Below, piece by piece: positions 9,163-16,409 of a stretch of 64,000 bases of DNA. A program made the position numbers and the translations under genes. The notes beneath the pieces were generated by a model. The model did no database searches, was not told where the DNA came from, and worked only from the letters and a program-made list of their open reading frames with translations. The first letter of the stretch is position 1. Each line of letters starts with the position of its first letter. Source of the stretch: an uncultured Thermoanaerobaculia bacterium (GTDB lineage Bacteria > Acidobacteriota > Thermoanaerobaculia > Multivoradales > Multivoraceae); assembly GCA_951813015.1 (NCBI GenBank), contig CATOTG010000004.1, positions 124,001 to 188,000 on the forward strand. The letters run 5' to 3'.

Positions 9163-9630
9163 CTAGTTTTCGGGCGTCAAGGCAACGCCGCGCGACTCGC
9201 GCGCCGCTCGGTTTCGCGCAATTTGGGCGCGGATCTCCTCTGTCTCCTCTCGTGACTTGCCCTGCTGCTCTTTGAGTACCCGAGCGACCAAGTACAGGTC
9301 GAACACCGTCGCGTCGTCGCTGTCGTGAATGTACTCAATCAGCCGTTGACGGGCTTCCCACATCTCCAGTTTGGAAGGCTGCTGTCTCTCGACAGTCTCC
9401 ATGTATTCGTCCATTGCCGCAACGAAGGCATGAACGTCGCCTGTTTCTTCCCAAGCCTTGAGCGCGGCTTTCTGGCGAGCCATAGCGTCGACTATGGTTT
9501 GCGCCTTTTCTAGCAAACTCTGGTCAAGAAGGTCGTCCTCGCCCTCTTGCGAGAAAAGAGCCAACGGGGCGCAAAACGCGCTAAACAGAAAAACGGCAAG
9601 AATTCCTGGCTTCAGAGTCCGAGCGTGCAT
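9163..9630 (-). CDS. Small exported protein of unknown function
   Basis: Not recognised. The ATG at 9630 is chosen over a TTG at 9639; 155 residues. Seen: a signal peptide (positively charged start, then the hydrophobic LAVFLFSAFCAPLALF, cleavage near residue 27), then an acidic alpha-helical mature domain with no cysteine and many Glu/Gln/Arg, so probably a soluble periplasmic helical protein. Its start lies inside the end of the upstream exported gene (19-bp overlap), so the two are probably co-translated. The pair sits between IS630 and an IS481-like element. Its codon use and base composition look less GC-rich than the neighbouring housekeeping genes, consistent with transferred accessory DNA. 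Confidence 0.65.
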   Translation of the reverse strand: MHARTLKPGILAVFLFSAFCAPLALFSQEGEDDLLDQSLLEKAQTIVDAMARQKAALKAWEETGDVHAFVAAMDEYMETVERQQPSKLEMWEARQRLIEYIHDSDDATVFDLYLVARVLKEQQGKSREETEEIRAQIARNRAARESRGVALTPEN

Positions 9631-10091
9631 AGTTTCCAATCGTTATACGCGGCAGCGGCGAGCCTCTTGGCGTTTTTGCATTCTTGGGAGAAGGGGGCGA
9701 AAATAGAGAAAATATTTCCGGGTTCGCAGTAGTCTTTCTCTAGTGCCTTTGCCAGAGCAAGGGCGCTTGTTTCCAGCGGGCACGGGATTCTAGGGTTGTT
9801 TGGGTGGTCTTTTCGACTCTTCTTTGGTTCGTCGTCTGCTGGAGAATGAGGCACGTGACAGTTAAGGCAGTCCTGCGGCGGTGGCGGCGGTGGCGGCGGA
9901 TCATCCGGCGGCATTGGGGCAATAACGTCAATTTCGCCGCCGTTCCCGCAAAGCTCGGACTTCTCATTCTCCTCGCATTCTACAGGCTCGGCGTCACCCC
10001 CTTGCCCAAGAACAGGAGCGGCGAGCAGCCCTCCCGCTCCGAATAGTAGCGCGCTCAGCAGCGCGCCACGAAACCAACTGTCTTTCCTCAT
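9612..10091 (-). CDS. Exported Cys-rich protein with one CxxCH motif and a polyproline stretch
   Basis: Not recognised; 159 residues. Seen: a signal peptide with hydrophobic ALLSALLFGAGGLLAAPVLG and cleavage near residue 28; an acidic Cys pair region (VECEENEKSELCGNGG); a run of eight prolines; then DCLNCHVPH, a single CxxCH like a c-type haem site; then a basic stretch and two further cysteines near the C-terminus. It could be a small monohaem cytochrome or a disulfide-rich secreted protein. The lone CxxCH is suggestive only, since no Met ligand is evident. The ATG at 10089-10091 follows a perfect Shine-Dalgarno, AGGAGG, which lies in a duplicated palindrome. First gene of a two-gene unit with the gene ending at 9163. 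Confidence 0.6.
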   Translation of the reverse strand: MRKDSWFRGALLSALLFGAGGLLAAPVLGQGGDAEPVECEENEKSELCGNGGEIDVIAPMPPDDPPPPPPPPQDCLNCHVPHSPADDEPKKSRKDHPNNPRIPCPLETSALALAKALEKDYCEPGNIFSIFAPFSQECKNAKRLAAAAYNDWKLCTLGL

Positions 10092-10092
10092 T

Positions 10093-10126
10093 GGAGGACC
10101 TCCTGTTGTGGAGGACCTCCTGTTGT
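10093..10126. promoter_or_regulatory. Tandemly duplicated palindromic Shine-Dalgarno
   Basis: GGAGGACCTCCTGTTGT occurs twice in direct tandem (10093-10109, 10110-10126), just upstream of the minus-strand gene starting at 10091. Each copy holds the palindrome GGAGGACCTCC, so in the mRNA the AGGAGG ribosome site can pair with its own complement or with that of the other copy. This could be slippage or a translation-control hairpin. Confidence 0.6.
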
Positions 10127-10170
10127 GTGGGGCGAAAGCCTATCATACGGTCCGAACGTCGTGTCAACCC

Positions 10171-11678
10171 CCAGCCTTGTCCCATGACAGATGAGCCTGA
10201 AGGGGTGTTGGGGATCATTGGAGGATGATCTTGCAACTCGACATCGAGCGCCTTCGCAGCCTGGACGAGGTCCGGGACTTCATGGCCGGCAGCGCGCCGG
10301 TCGACTTCCGATTCCTGGATCGCGCCGATGCCTACGGCTTCGCGCGGCGGGTTCTGGTCCGTTTTCGGTACGTTCGGCTGTCGAGGCCCGACAAGGGTCT
10401 GATCCGGCGGTTTCTGATCAAGGTGACGGGTTTCAGCCGAGCGCAGGTGTCGCGGCTGATTTCCCAGTACCGGGAGACCGGGCGCATCGAGGATCGGCGC
10501 CGGGGTCCGAAGCGCCCGTTTCCCCGGCGTTACACGAAGGCGGACATCCGTCTGTTGGCTGAGGTGGACGAGACCCTTGGCGGCCTGTGCGGCGCGGTGA
10601 CTCGACGCATGATGCAGCGCCAGTACGAGGTCTTCGGCGATTTGCGGTTCGAGCGTTTGGCGGGACTCTCCAACAGCCATCTGTACCGTCTTCGCCAGTC
10701 GGTGACCTACCGCCGGCGCCGGCTGACGGTGACCAGGACCCGGGCGACGCAGGTGAGCATCGGAGAGCGGCGGAAGCCCCATCCGGCCGGACGGGCGGGC
10801 TTTCTGCGGGTGGATTCCGTCCACCAGGGCGACCTCGACGGGGAGAAGGGTCTGCACGAGATCAACCTCGTGGACGAGGTCACGCAGTACGAGTTTGTGG
10901 CCGCCGTAGAGGGCATTTCGGAGCGTTTCCTGGTTCCGGCGCTTCAGGGGTTGATCGAGGCCTTCCCCTTCGTCGTCCAGGGTTTCCACGCCGACAACGG
11001 CTCCGAGTACATCAACCACCGGGTCGCGGCGCTGCTGCGCAAGCTGCACATCGAGGAGTTCACCAAGTCCCGCCCGAGACGCTGCAACGACAACGCCCTG
11101 GTCGAGAGCAAGAATGCCTCGGTGGTCCGGCGCTACCTCGGCTACGACCACATTCCCCGCCATCACGCCGCCCTCGTCAACGGCTTCCTGCGCGACGTGC
11201 TCGCTCCCTACCTCAACTACCACCGGCCCTGCCACTTCCCCGTCGAGAAGACCAACGCCAAGGGACGCATCCGCAAGACCTACCCCTTCGACAACGTGAC
11301 CACGCCCTACCTCAAGCTGAAGTCGCTCGACGGCGCTGCCCTCAGCCTGCGGTCTGGCGTCACCTTCGAGCAACTCGACCAGGAGGCACTGGCGCTCGAC
11401 GACCTCGCCGCGGCGGGCACCGTCAACGACGCGCTGGTCGCGCTCTTCGCCGAAATCCGACGCCGCGATGCAACCGTCGCATGAGCGGAACCGCGAACCG
11501 CATCTCGCCTTCAGTGCACGTCGGCCGCGGCCTCGCGGTCCCCGCGCTACCGTTGGTCCCTGGTGCTGATCTCCGCTTCGCTCCAATCAGCAGACCTGAA
11601 ACAACACCCCACACCCCTCTCGCCATCACTGCCGATGAGACCCCCGTTCAGGCTCATCTCTGTATGGGACTAGGCTGG
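10171..11678. mobile_element. IS481-like insertion sequence, apparently intact
   Basis: The ends match as inverted repeats of about 35 bp: CCAGCCTTGTCCCATGACAG then ATGAGCCTGAA at 10171-10201, against the reverse complement of the right end at about 11648-11678 (CCAGCCTAGTCCCATACAGAG then ATGAGCCTGAA). One complete plus-strand transposase fills the element. Its right end directly abuts a truncated IS256 transposase, which it has probably interrupted. No clear target duplication could be recognised. Confidence 0.8.
10225..11484 (+). CDS. Integrase-core DDE transposase of the IS481-like element
   Basis: Transposase of 419 residues with an intact frame. Seen: an N-terminal helix-turn-helix region (VTGFSRAQVSRLISQYRETG), then the retroviral-integrase-like catalytic core with the acidic triad in RVDSVHQGDLDGEKG, FHADNGSEYINHRV and NALVESKNASVVRR, and a C-terminal domain with LNYHRPCHFPVE. 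The ATG at 10225 lies 54 bp inside the left end of the element. A strongly diverged, broken relative lies at 22368-23389, so this family has been active in the genome more than once. Confidence 0.9.
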   Translation: MILQLDIERLRSLDEVRDFMAGSAPVDFRFLDRADAYGFARRVLVRFRYVRLSRPDKGLIRRFLIKVTGFSRAQVSRLISQYRETGRIEDRRRGPKRPFPRRYTKADIRLLAEVDETLGGLCGAVTRRMMQRQYEVFGDLRFERLAGLSNSHLYRLRQSVTYRRRRLTVTRTRATQVSIGERRKPHPAGRAGFLRVDSVHQGDLDGEKGLHEINLVDEVTQYEFVAAVEGISERFLVPALQGLIEAFPFVVQGFHADNGSEYINHRVAALLRKLHIEEFTKSRPRRCNDNALVESKNASVVRRYLGYDHIPRHHAALVNGFLRDVLAPYLNYHRPCHFPVEKTNAKGRIRKTYPFDNVTTPYLKLKSLDGAALSLRSGVTFEQLDQEALALDDLAAAGTVNDALVALFAEIRRRDATVA

Positions 11679-12619
11679 TGAGGTGCGGTGACTCGTCGCC
11701 AGCGTTTCTGGGCCATGTCGAGCAGCTTGAAGGCCATCAGCAGGGCCTTGGTCCGTGAGCCGGCGCCCTTGGTGACCCGCTGTCTCAGCTTGACGGTGGC
11801 AAAGGTCGATTCGACCGCGTTGGTGGTGCGCAAGTGCTGCCAGTGCTCGGCCGGGAAGTCGAAGAAGCTGAGGAGGCAGTCCTGGTCCCTGATCAGCGAC
11901 TCGACTGCTTTGGGGTGCTTGGCGCCGTAGTCCTCGGCGAAACGCTCGATCTGGGCCTCGGCGTGCTCGCGGCAGTCCGCGTACATGATCTCGTGCAGTG
12001 CCCGTTTCGCCTTCGCCTGGAGCCGCTTCGGCAGCTTGTCCAGCACGTTCCTCAGCCGATGCACCTAGCATCGCTGCTCCCTGGTTTCGGGCCACACGTC
12101 GCGGATCGCCCGCCACAGGCCCAGAGCGCCGTCGCCTATGGCCAGGGCCGGCGCTTGCAGGCCGCGGCGCTTCAGGTCCCGCAGGACACTCGCCCAGCTC
12201 TCCGCGCTCTCCCGGTACCCGTCCTCCACCGCGATCAGCTCCTTGCTCCCGTCATGGCGCACACCGAGCAGGACCAGGGTGCACAGGCGGTCGTCCTCCA
12301 TACGGACCCGGAAGTGCACGCCGTCCGCCCACACGTACACGTAGTCCTCGCCGCTCAGGTCTCGTTGCCGGAAGGACCGATACTCCTTTTCCCACGACGA
12401 CTTCATCCGCGCGATGCTGGATGCAGACAGGCCCGAGGCCTTCTCCCCCAGCAACGCGCCGAGCGCCTCCTTGAAGTCGCCCGTCGACAGACCCCGCAGG
12501 TACAGCACCGGCAGGACCTCTGCGACCTTCGGCGAGCGACGCATGTACGGCGGCAGGATCGAGCTCGTGAAACGATGATCAGGCCTCCGGTCGTCGACCC
12601 GGGGAGCCCTGACTGGAGT
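11679..12619 (-). pseudogene. IS256-family (mutator-type) transposase fragment, truncated at both ends and carrying a stop
   Basis: Reading from about 12619 down, it encodes TSSILPPYMRRSPKVAEVLP, VLYLRGLSTGDFKEAL and VWADGVHFRVRMEDDRLCTL (catalytic Asp), then LRDLKRRGLQAPALAIGDGA. It then meets TAG at 12065-12067 exactly where the family has RCWVHK (the Trp codon became a stop). It resumes with VHRLRNVLDKLPKRLQAKAK and HLRTTNAVESTFATVKLRQR (catalytic Glu). The C-terminus runs into the end of the IS481-like element (last residues read from its inverted repeat) and the N-terminus runs into the IS3 end. No IS256 termini survive. Confidence 0.9.
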
Positions 12620-12654
12620 TGCCCCGGTTTCGTGGACGGTTAGTGTTTGGGGAT

Positions 12655-13503
12655 TCAGGCGGCTTCCTGGTACGCCTTTTCGAAGTTGACCGGGGACTGG
12701 TGTCCGATGGATGAGTGTCTCCGGTGCCTGTTGTACCAGCCCTCGATGTAGCGGAAGAGCTCGCCTCTGGCTTCCGCGTGGTTGCTGAAGACGGTGCGGT
12801 CAAGCAGTTCGCATTCGAGGCTGGCGAAGAAGCTCGCGGCCATGGCGTTGTCGAAGCAGTCTCCCACGGAGCCCATCGAGAGCACTATGCCGGCTTCGCG
12901 GCAACGTTTCCCGAACTTCAGCGAAGTGTACTGGCTGCCTTGATCCGAGTGATGAATCACACTTTCACCGGGTCGGCGCTGGGCCACGGCCATGTTCAGA
13001 GCATCGATCACGAGGTCCGTCTGAAGGCTGGAGGCCATCGCCCAGCCGACAATCCGGCGGCTGAAGACGTCCAGCACGACGGCCAGATACAGGAACCCGG
13101 CCAGCGTTGGCACGTGATGTCCGCGACCCACAGGCGGTCAGGAGCCTCGGCCGTGAACTCCCGGTCCACGAGGTCCGGCGCCGGTCGAGCCTTCCGATCG
13201 CGGCGGGTCGTCCCCGGCTTCTTGCGCCGGCTTACGCCGGCCAAGCCGGACTCTTGCATCAGCCTTGCGATCCGTTTGCGGCTCACAGAAACTCCCTCGT
13301 CGGCCAGCTCGGCCTGAATCCGCGGCGCGCCATAGGTCCCGCGGCTTCGCTCGTGGATCGCCCGCACACGCTCGACGAGAAGACGGTTCGACTTTTTCCC
13401 TGGCCGAGCGTGGCCGCCCAAGCCAGGCGTAGTACCCGCTCGTGGAGACGCCGAGCACGCGGGCCATCGTCGTGACGTGGAACTCGGCCTGGTGCGCTCT
13501 CAT
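12655..13503 (-). pseudogene. IS3 orfB (DDE transposase catalytic subunit), two frameshifts
   Basis: The ATG at 13503 overlaps the orfA stop (ATGA). Frame 1 reads VTTMARVLGVSTSGYYAWLG. A one-base gain in a T5 run (13393-13397 on the plus strand) shifts to SNRLLVERVRAIHERSRGTY and the HTH_21 region ending DRLWVADIT (first catalytic Asp). A loss near 13105 shifts back to VPTLAGFLYLAVVLDVFSRR, with HHSDQGSQYTS (second Asp), SFFASLECELLD (Glu) and the family C-terminus HRRHSSIGHQSPVNFE. All catalytic residues remain but are split over three frames, so it is inactive unless the shifts are sequence errors. Confidence 0.9.
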
Positions 13504-13808
13504 GAACCGGAAGACCCCTTCGGTCCCGTCTCCCGAGCGAACCAGGCCGTTGCTTTTGCCAGGATTGCCCGTTCTTCCCGCAACCGGCGGTTCTCCCGGC
13601 GCAGCCGCCGCAACTCCTCGCGCTCCGCCGTCGTGCTGCCGTCGCTCCGGCGGCCCTCGTCCCGGTCCGCCTGGGCCACCCAGTTCCGGATCGACTGCGC
13701 TGACGGCTCGAACTCGCGAGCCAGTTGGTCCGGGCTACGCCCGGACCGGACCAGATCTACCATCTGCTGCCGGTACTCCGGGGCGTACCGGGCTCTTGAT
13801 CGTGACAT
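13500..13808 (-). CDS. IS3 orfA (transposase DNA-binding subunit)
   Basis: 102 residues from the ATG at 13808, chosen because a strong GGAGGAGGAG ribosome site lies about 8 bases upstream. Seen: the homeodomain-like helix-turn-helix YAPEYRQQMVDLVRSGRSPD and IRNWVAQADRDEG, then a leucine-zipper-like coiled coil (EELRRLRRENRRLREERAIL) that mediates multimerisation in IS3 transposases. It overlaps orfB by 4 bases. In intact IS3 elements a -1 ribosomal frameshift fuses OrfA and OrfB. Confidence 0.85.
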   Translation of the reverse strand: MSRSRARYAPEYRQQMVDLVRSGRSPDQLAREFEPSAQSIRNWVAQADRDEGRRSDGSTTAEREELRRLRRENRRLREERAILAKATAWFARETGPKGSSGS

Positions 13809-13856
13809 CGTGAACTCCTCCTCCTCCAAGAATGAGGTGTCCACGGAACCGGGTCA

Positions 13857-13961
13857 AGCTCAAACAAACCACGCCAGATGACTCGCCGGAAGCCAATCCC
13901 GCATCGATACAGGAAGAAGGTACGTCTGATCCTGAGTCCAACACCGGTACTGCTTGCTCAT
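13857..13961 (-). pseudogene. N-terminal scrap of an IS1182-family transposase
   Basis: Starting at the ATG at 13961 the minus strand reads MSKQYRCWTQDQTYLLP, then VSMRDWLPASHLAWFV, the conserved start of IS1182-type transposases, where pairs such as YLLPPSLRDWLP and HLVWFV are typical. It is cut off after about 34 codons at the IS3 end. The 100 bases beyond (13962-14060) are likely the IS1182 upstream region; nothing else is recognisable there. Confidence 0.7.
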
Positions 13962-14060
13962 CGCACCTCCAGAACCAAGCCGTCCAACACGACACATTCT
14001 CGATCAAACCACACGTCTCCTGCAAGACCGCCAGCGGGCCTATGCCCTACGGGCTCCTAG

Positions 14061-14179
14061 TCCTCGCGCTCCTGCGCCTCCAACTCCACCACGTACCGCT
14101 TCATGCCTGACTCCCAGCCGTTGTCGAACGGCACGGAGTCTATTGCGACTCATGCGACATACGACGTGGGACATGACAC
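14061..14179. mobile_element. IS630 right-end fragment (second copy)
   Basis: 119 bp closely matching the right end of the element at 8795-8913 (same length, about 90 percent identical by eye). It includes the start of the transposase (antisense of MKRYVVELEAQERED) and the terminal repeat ending GACATGACAC, followed by TA. Same orientation as the 7695-8913 copy. Its end coincides with the last codon of galK. Confidence 0.88.
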
Positions 14180-15357
14180 TAGCCAGCCTCGACGACACCG
14201 GCGCCGTCTCCGACGCGGCAGGCGTGGATCTCCGGCCGGCTGCCGAAGCGCCGTTCGAAGACCGCAGCCGTTTGCAGACGCACCTGGTCGGCGGCGGCTT
14301 TGCTCGTGATCGCGGTCACGCAGCCGCCGAAACCGGCGCCGGTCAACCGGGCGCCGTAGCAGCCGTCCGCGCCGGCGGCGGCCTCCTGGAGCACGTCAAG
14401 TTCTTCGATGCTGACTCCGTAGTCGTCGCGGGAACTCCTGTGCGACTGGCCCATCAGGTCGCCGAGACGGTCGAGGTCGCCGCGCCGCAGCGCTTCGGCG
14501 CCGTCGAGGACGCGGCGACACTCGGTCATCACGTGGCGGGCCCGGCCATCGAGAGGCGGCTTGAGAACGTGCTGCAGCCGCTCGAAGTCCGCTGGCTCCA
14601 GGTCGCGAAGCGTGGAGAGCCCTGGCAGGTGGGGCCGCAGCAGGTCCGCGGCGTCGAAACACTCGGACTTGCGGTCGTTGAAGCCGGCGCCCGACGCCAG
14701 CGCCCGGCGGACGCCGGTGTCGGCGACCAGGAAGACGAGATCGTCAGGGGTCGGGATCAGCTCGTGTTCGAGCGACCGGCAATCGAGCAGCAGCGCGTGG
14801 CCCTCCCGGCCGTGCACCGAGGCGAACTGGTCCATGATCCCGGACTGGACTCCGACGTACTCGTTCTCGACGGTCCGGCCGACCTGGGCGCGTTCGGCGC
14901 CGGACAACTCGAAGCCGGCAAGACGCTCCCAGGCGACGAGGAACGCCATCTCGAGCGCCGCGGAGGAACTGACGCCGGCCCCAATCGGCAGGTCGCCGCC
15001 GAAAACGGCCTCGATGGGCGGCACGTCGATGCCGCGCTGCCGGAGCGCCCAGGCCAGGCCTCGGGGGTAGTCGACCCAGGAGAAAGGTCCGGCGCGCTCC
15101 GCGACCGGCGGTTCGGGCGCCGCTGCGAGAAAGACGGCTTCCTCACCGAGGTCGAGGGCCGCGAGCCGGGTTTCCGCGCCAGGTACCCGCCGCGCTGCGA
15201 CCCACACGGCACGGTCGATCGCCGCCGGCAGCACCTGGCCTTCGCTGTAGTCGACGTGCGCGCCGAGCAGGTTGACCCGTCCGGGCGCTCGGGCGACGAC
15301 CTCGGGCTCGGCGTCGAAGCGAGCGCGGAACGCGTCGACGAGAACGTCGACCTTCAC
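14179..15357 (-). CDS. galK: Galactokinase-family GHMP kinase
   Basis: Phosphorylates a sugar, probably galactose, at C1 (Leloir pathway), cytoplasmic. The GTG at 15357 is chosen because it gives 392 residues, normal for GalK, and the signature starts at residue 26. Seen: GRVNLLGAHVDYSEG (residues 26-40; the Glu of the usual GEHxDY is Ala at position 33), the GHMP phosphate loop LPIGAGVSSSAALE (123-136), catalytic Asp176 in GIMDQFASVHGREGHALLLD, and the third motif GARLTGAGFGGCVT. In known enzymes the missing Glu contacts the galactose hydroxyls, so substrate range may differ. The TAG stop is formed by the CTAG at the IS630 end. Upstream on the same strand lie a small ORF (16-bp gap) and fitAB. 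Confidence 0.88.
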   Translation of the reverse strand: MKVDVLVDAFRARFDAEPEVVARAPGRVNLLGAHVDYSEGQVLPAAIDRAVWVAARRVPGAETRLAALDLGEEAVFLAAAPEPPVAERAGPFSWVDYPRGLAWALRQRGIDVPPIEAVFGGDLPIGAGVSSSAALEMAFLVAWERLAGFELSGAERAQVGRTVENEYVGVQSGIMDQFASVHGREGHALLLDCRSLEHELIPTPDDLVFLVADTGVRRALASGAGFNDRKSECFDAADLLRPHLPGLSTLRDLEPADFERLQHVLKPPLDGRARHVMTECRRVLDGAEALRRGDLDRLGDLMGQSHRSSRDDYGVSIEELDVLQEAAAGADGCYGARLTGAGFGGCVTAITSKAAADQVRLQTAAVFERRFGSRPEIHACRVGDGAGVVEAG

Positions 15358-15373
15358 TCGAGGGCCTCTTGTG

Positions 15374-15676
15374 TCAGGCGAGCAGGCGGTACATGTCGGA
15401 CCTGCGCTTCGCCGGGTCGTCGTGCCAGTCGCCGCAGACCTCCCGGCATGGACCCGCGAGGAAGCCGGTGAACCTCGACGTGGGCGCCGTAGGTCGCGTG
15501 TCGCCGCAGACCTCTCGGCATGGACCCGCCAGGAGGAGCTGTTCTTCTCGCCGGTACATGAAGACGGATCGCCGCAAGCGGGCGGCATCCTTCTCCAGGA
15601 GTGGCTGCCGGCCTACGCAGGCCACCGGATCTGCGGCGCGGTGGTCTTCGACGGTGACGATGGTGATCCCGGTCAT
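15374..15676 (-). CDS. Small ORF coupled to the FitB-like toxin; unknown
   Basis: 100 residues, not recognised. Its ATG overlaps the toxin stop (ATGA), and it ends 16 bp before galK, so it reads as the third gene of the toxin-antitoxin unit. Seen: an Arg-rich body with two copies of LAGPCREVCGD, 24 residues apart, caused by a 72-bp-period DNA repeat. No signal peptide or membrane segment. It could be a genuine coupled gene or an open frame produced by the repeat. The start MTGITIVTVEDHRAADP is the most protein-like part. Confidence 0.4.
   Translation of the reverse strand: MTGITIVTVEDHRAADPVACVGRQPLLEKDAARLRRSVFMYRREEQLLLAGPCREVCGDTRPTAPTSRFTGFLAGPCREVCGDWHDDPAKRRSDMYRLLA
15429..15534. repeat. 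34-bp direct repeat, period 72
   Basis: TCGCCGCAGACCTCCCGGCA and the following 14 bases at 15429-15462 recur at 15501-15534 with two mismatches. The 72-bp period equals that of the repeat inside the enoyl-CoA hydratase gene at 6542-6643 and preserves the reading frame of the small ORF. Confidence 0.85.
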
Positions 15677-16107
15677 TGAGTTTCTTCCTCGAATGTCCAG
15701 GGATCCACTATCTCGATCCCCGTTCCTTCGAAGTCCCGGGTGTTCCTGGTGACGATCGCTGCATTCCGTGAACTGGCGATTGCCGCGATCTGGCAGTCCG
15801 CGTGAGATGCCGGCCGACCCTCTGCACGTCGTTTGGCCGCGATCCTGGCGTAGTTGCGCGCGGCCTGACTGTCGAATGGCAGCACGCGGCCCCGCAGGTC
15901 ATCGCGGACGACGCCTTCGATCTCGGCGGCCAGGGCTTCCCCGCGGACTCCCTTCGGCATCGTGGCGACGCCGTAGCGGAGCTCCGCTTCGCCGATCGCG
16001 GTGAAGTAGAGCTCCGACAAGGGATGCTGACTCACCCACCTCTCCACGGCAGGTTCCGGTCTCGGACGCATGAGTTCGGAGACGACGTTCGTGTCGAGAA
16101 CAAACAT
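15673..16107 (-). CDS. PIN-domain toxin (FitB/VapC type)
   Basis: Probable endoribonuclease toxin, 144 residues from the ATG at 16107, which is chosen because it puts the first catalytic Asp in the standard place. Seen: the PIN core with FVLDTNVVSELMRPRP (Asp5), YFTAIGEAELRYGV (Glu), and HADCQIAAIA with VTRNTRDFEG (C-terminal Asp residues). Family knowledge: PIN toxins cleave RNA with Mg2+ and are held inactive by a DNA-binding partner. The antitoxin gene lies 7 bp upstream, and the pair probably autorepresses. Similar to FitB of Neisseria in its antitoxin type. Confidence 0.9.
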   Translation of the reverse strand: MFVLDTNVVSELMRPRPEPAVERWVSQHPLSELYFTAIGEAELRYGVATMPKGVRGEALAAEIEGVVRDDLRGRVLPFDSQAARNYARIAAKRRAEGRPASHADCQIAAIASSRNAAIVTRNTRDFEGTGIEIVDPWTFEEETQ

Positions 16108-16114
16108 GATCCGC

Positions 16115-16357
16115 TCAGTCGAACCCGGGCGGTTCACGCATCGGTTCGCGTGGGGGAAGCTCGAGCTCCACGCCGCCCAGGGGTGCGAAGCGTGCGCGAA
16201 TGGCGGCGGCGAGGTTCTCTTCGCCGGTTTCCGGCTCTACCGCTTCGCGCAGAATCAGCCTGACCTCTTCCTCCATCGACCGGCCGTTGTCGGCCGCGCG
16301 CACGCGGAGGCGCTTCTTGACGCCTTCATCGAGGTTCCTGACTGTGATGCTTGCCAC
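16115..16357 (-). CDS. FitA-like ribbon-helix-helix antitoxin
   Basis: 80 residues from the GTG at 16357. Seen: an N-terminal RHH DNA-binding domain VASITVRNLDEGVKKRLRVR, then NGRSMEEEVRLILREAVEP, as in FitA/Arc-type antitoxins, and a C-terminal extension ending RFAPLGGVELELPPREP that should wrap the toxin. Directly precedes the PIN toxin. Probably binds its own promoter just upstream of 16357. Confidence 0.88.
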   Translation of the reverse strand: MASITVRNLDEGVKKRLRVRAADNGRSMEEEVRLILREAVEPETGEENLAAAIRARFAPLGGVELELPPREPMREPPGFD

Positions 16358-16409
16358 GGTGCGATGCCTCCTCTTCGTCTCGCAAGCATAAACGGTGATT
16401 GCATTGCAA

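Larger units (their letters stand above)
12620..13856. mobile_element. IS3-family insertion sequence (decayed)
   Basis: 1237 bp between matching TG...CA ends: TGCCCCGGTTTCGTGGAC at 12620 and, read inward from 13856, TGACCCGGTTCCGTGGAC. It carries minus-strand orfA and a frameshifted orfB. Left flank: the IS256 remnant. Right flank: the start of an IS1182 transposase. The flanks are different elements, so either the IS3 ends mark a deletion or rearrangement joint, or the insertion was at an existing junction. No target duplication seen. Confidence 0.85.

Noticed and set aside
15358..15588. N-terminal extension of galactokinase to 469 residues
   Set aside because: The extra part is antisense/out-of-frame reading of the small coupled ORF and its repeat; the family starts near the GTG at 15357.
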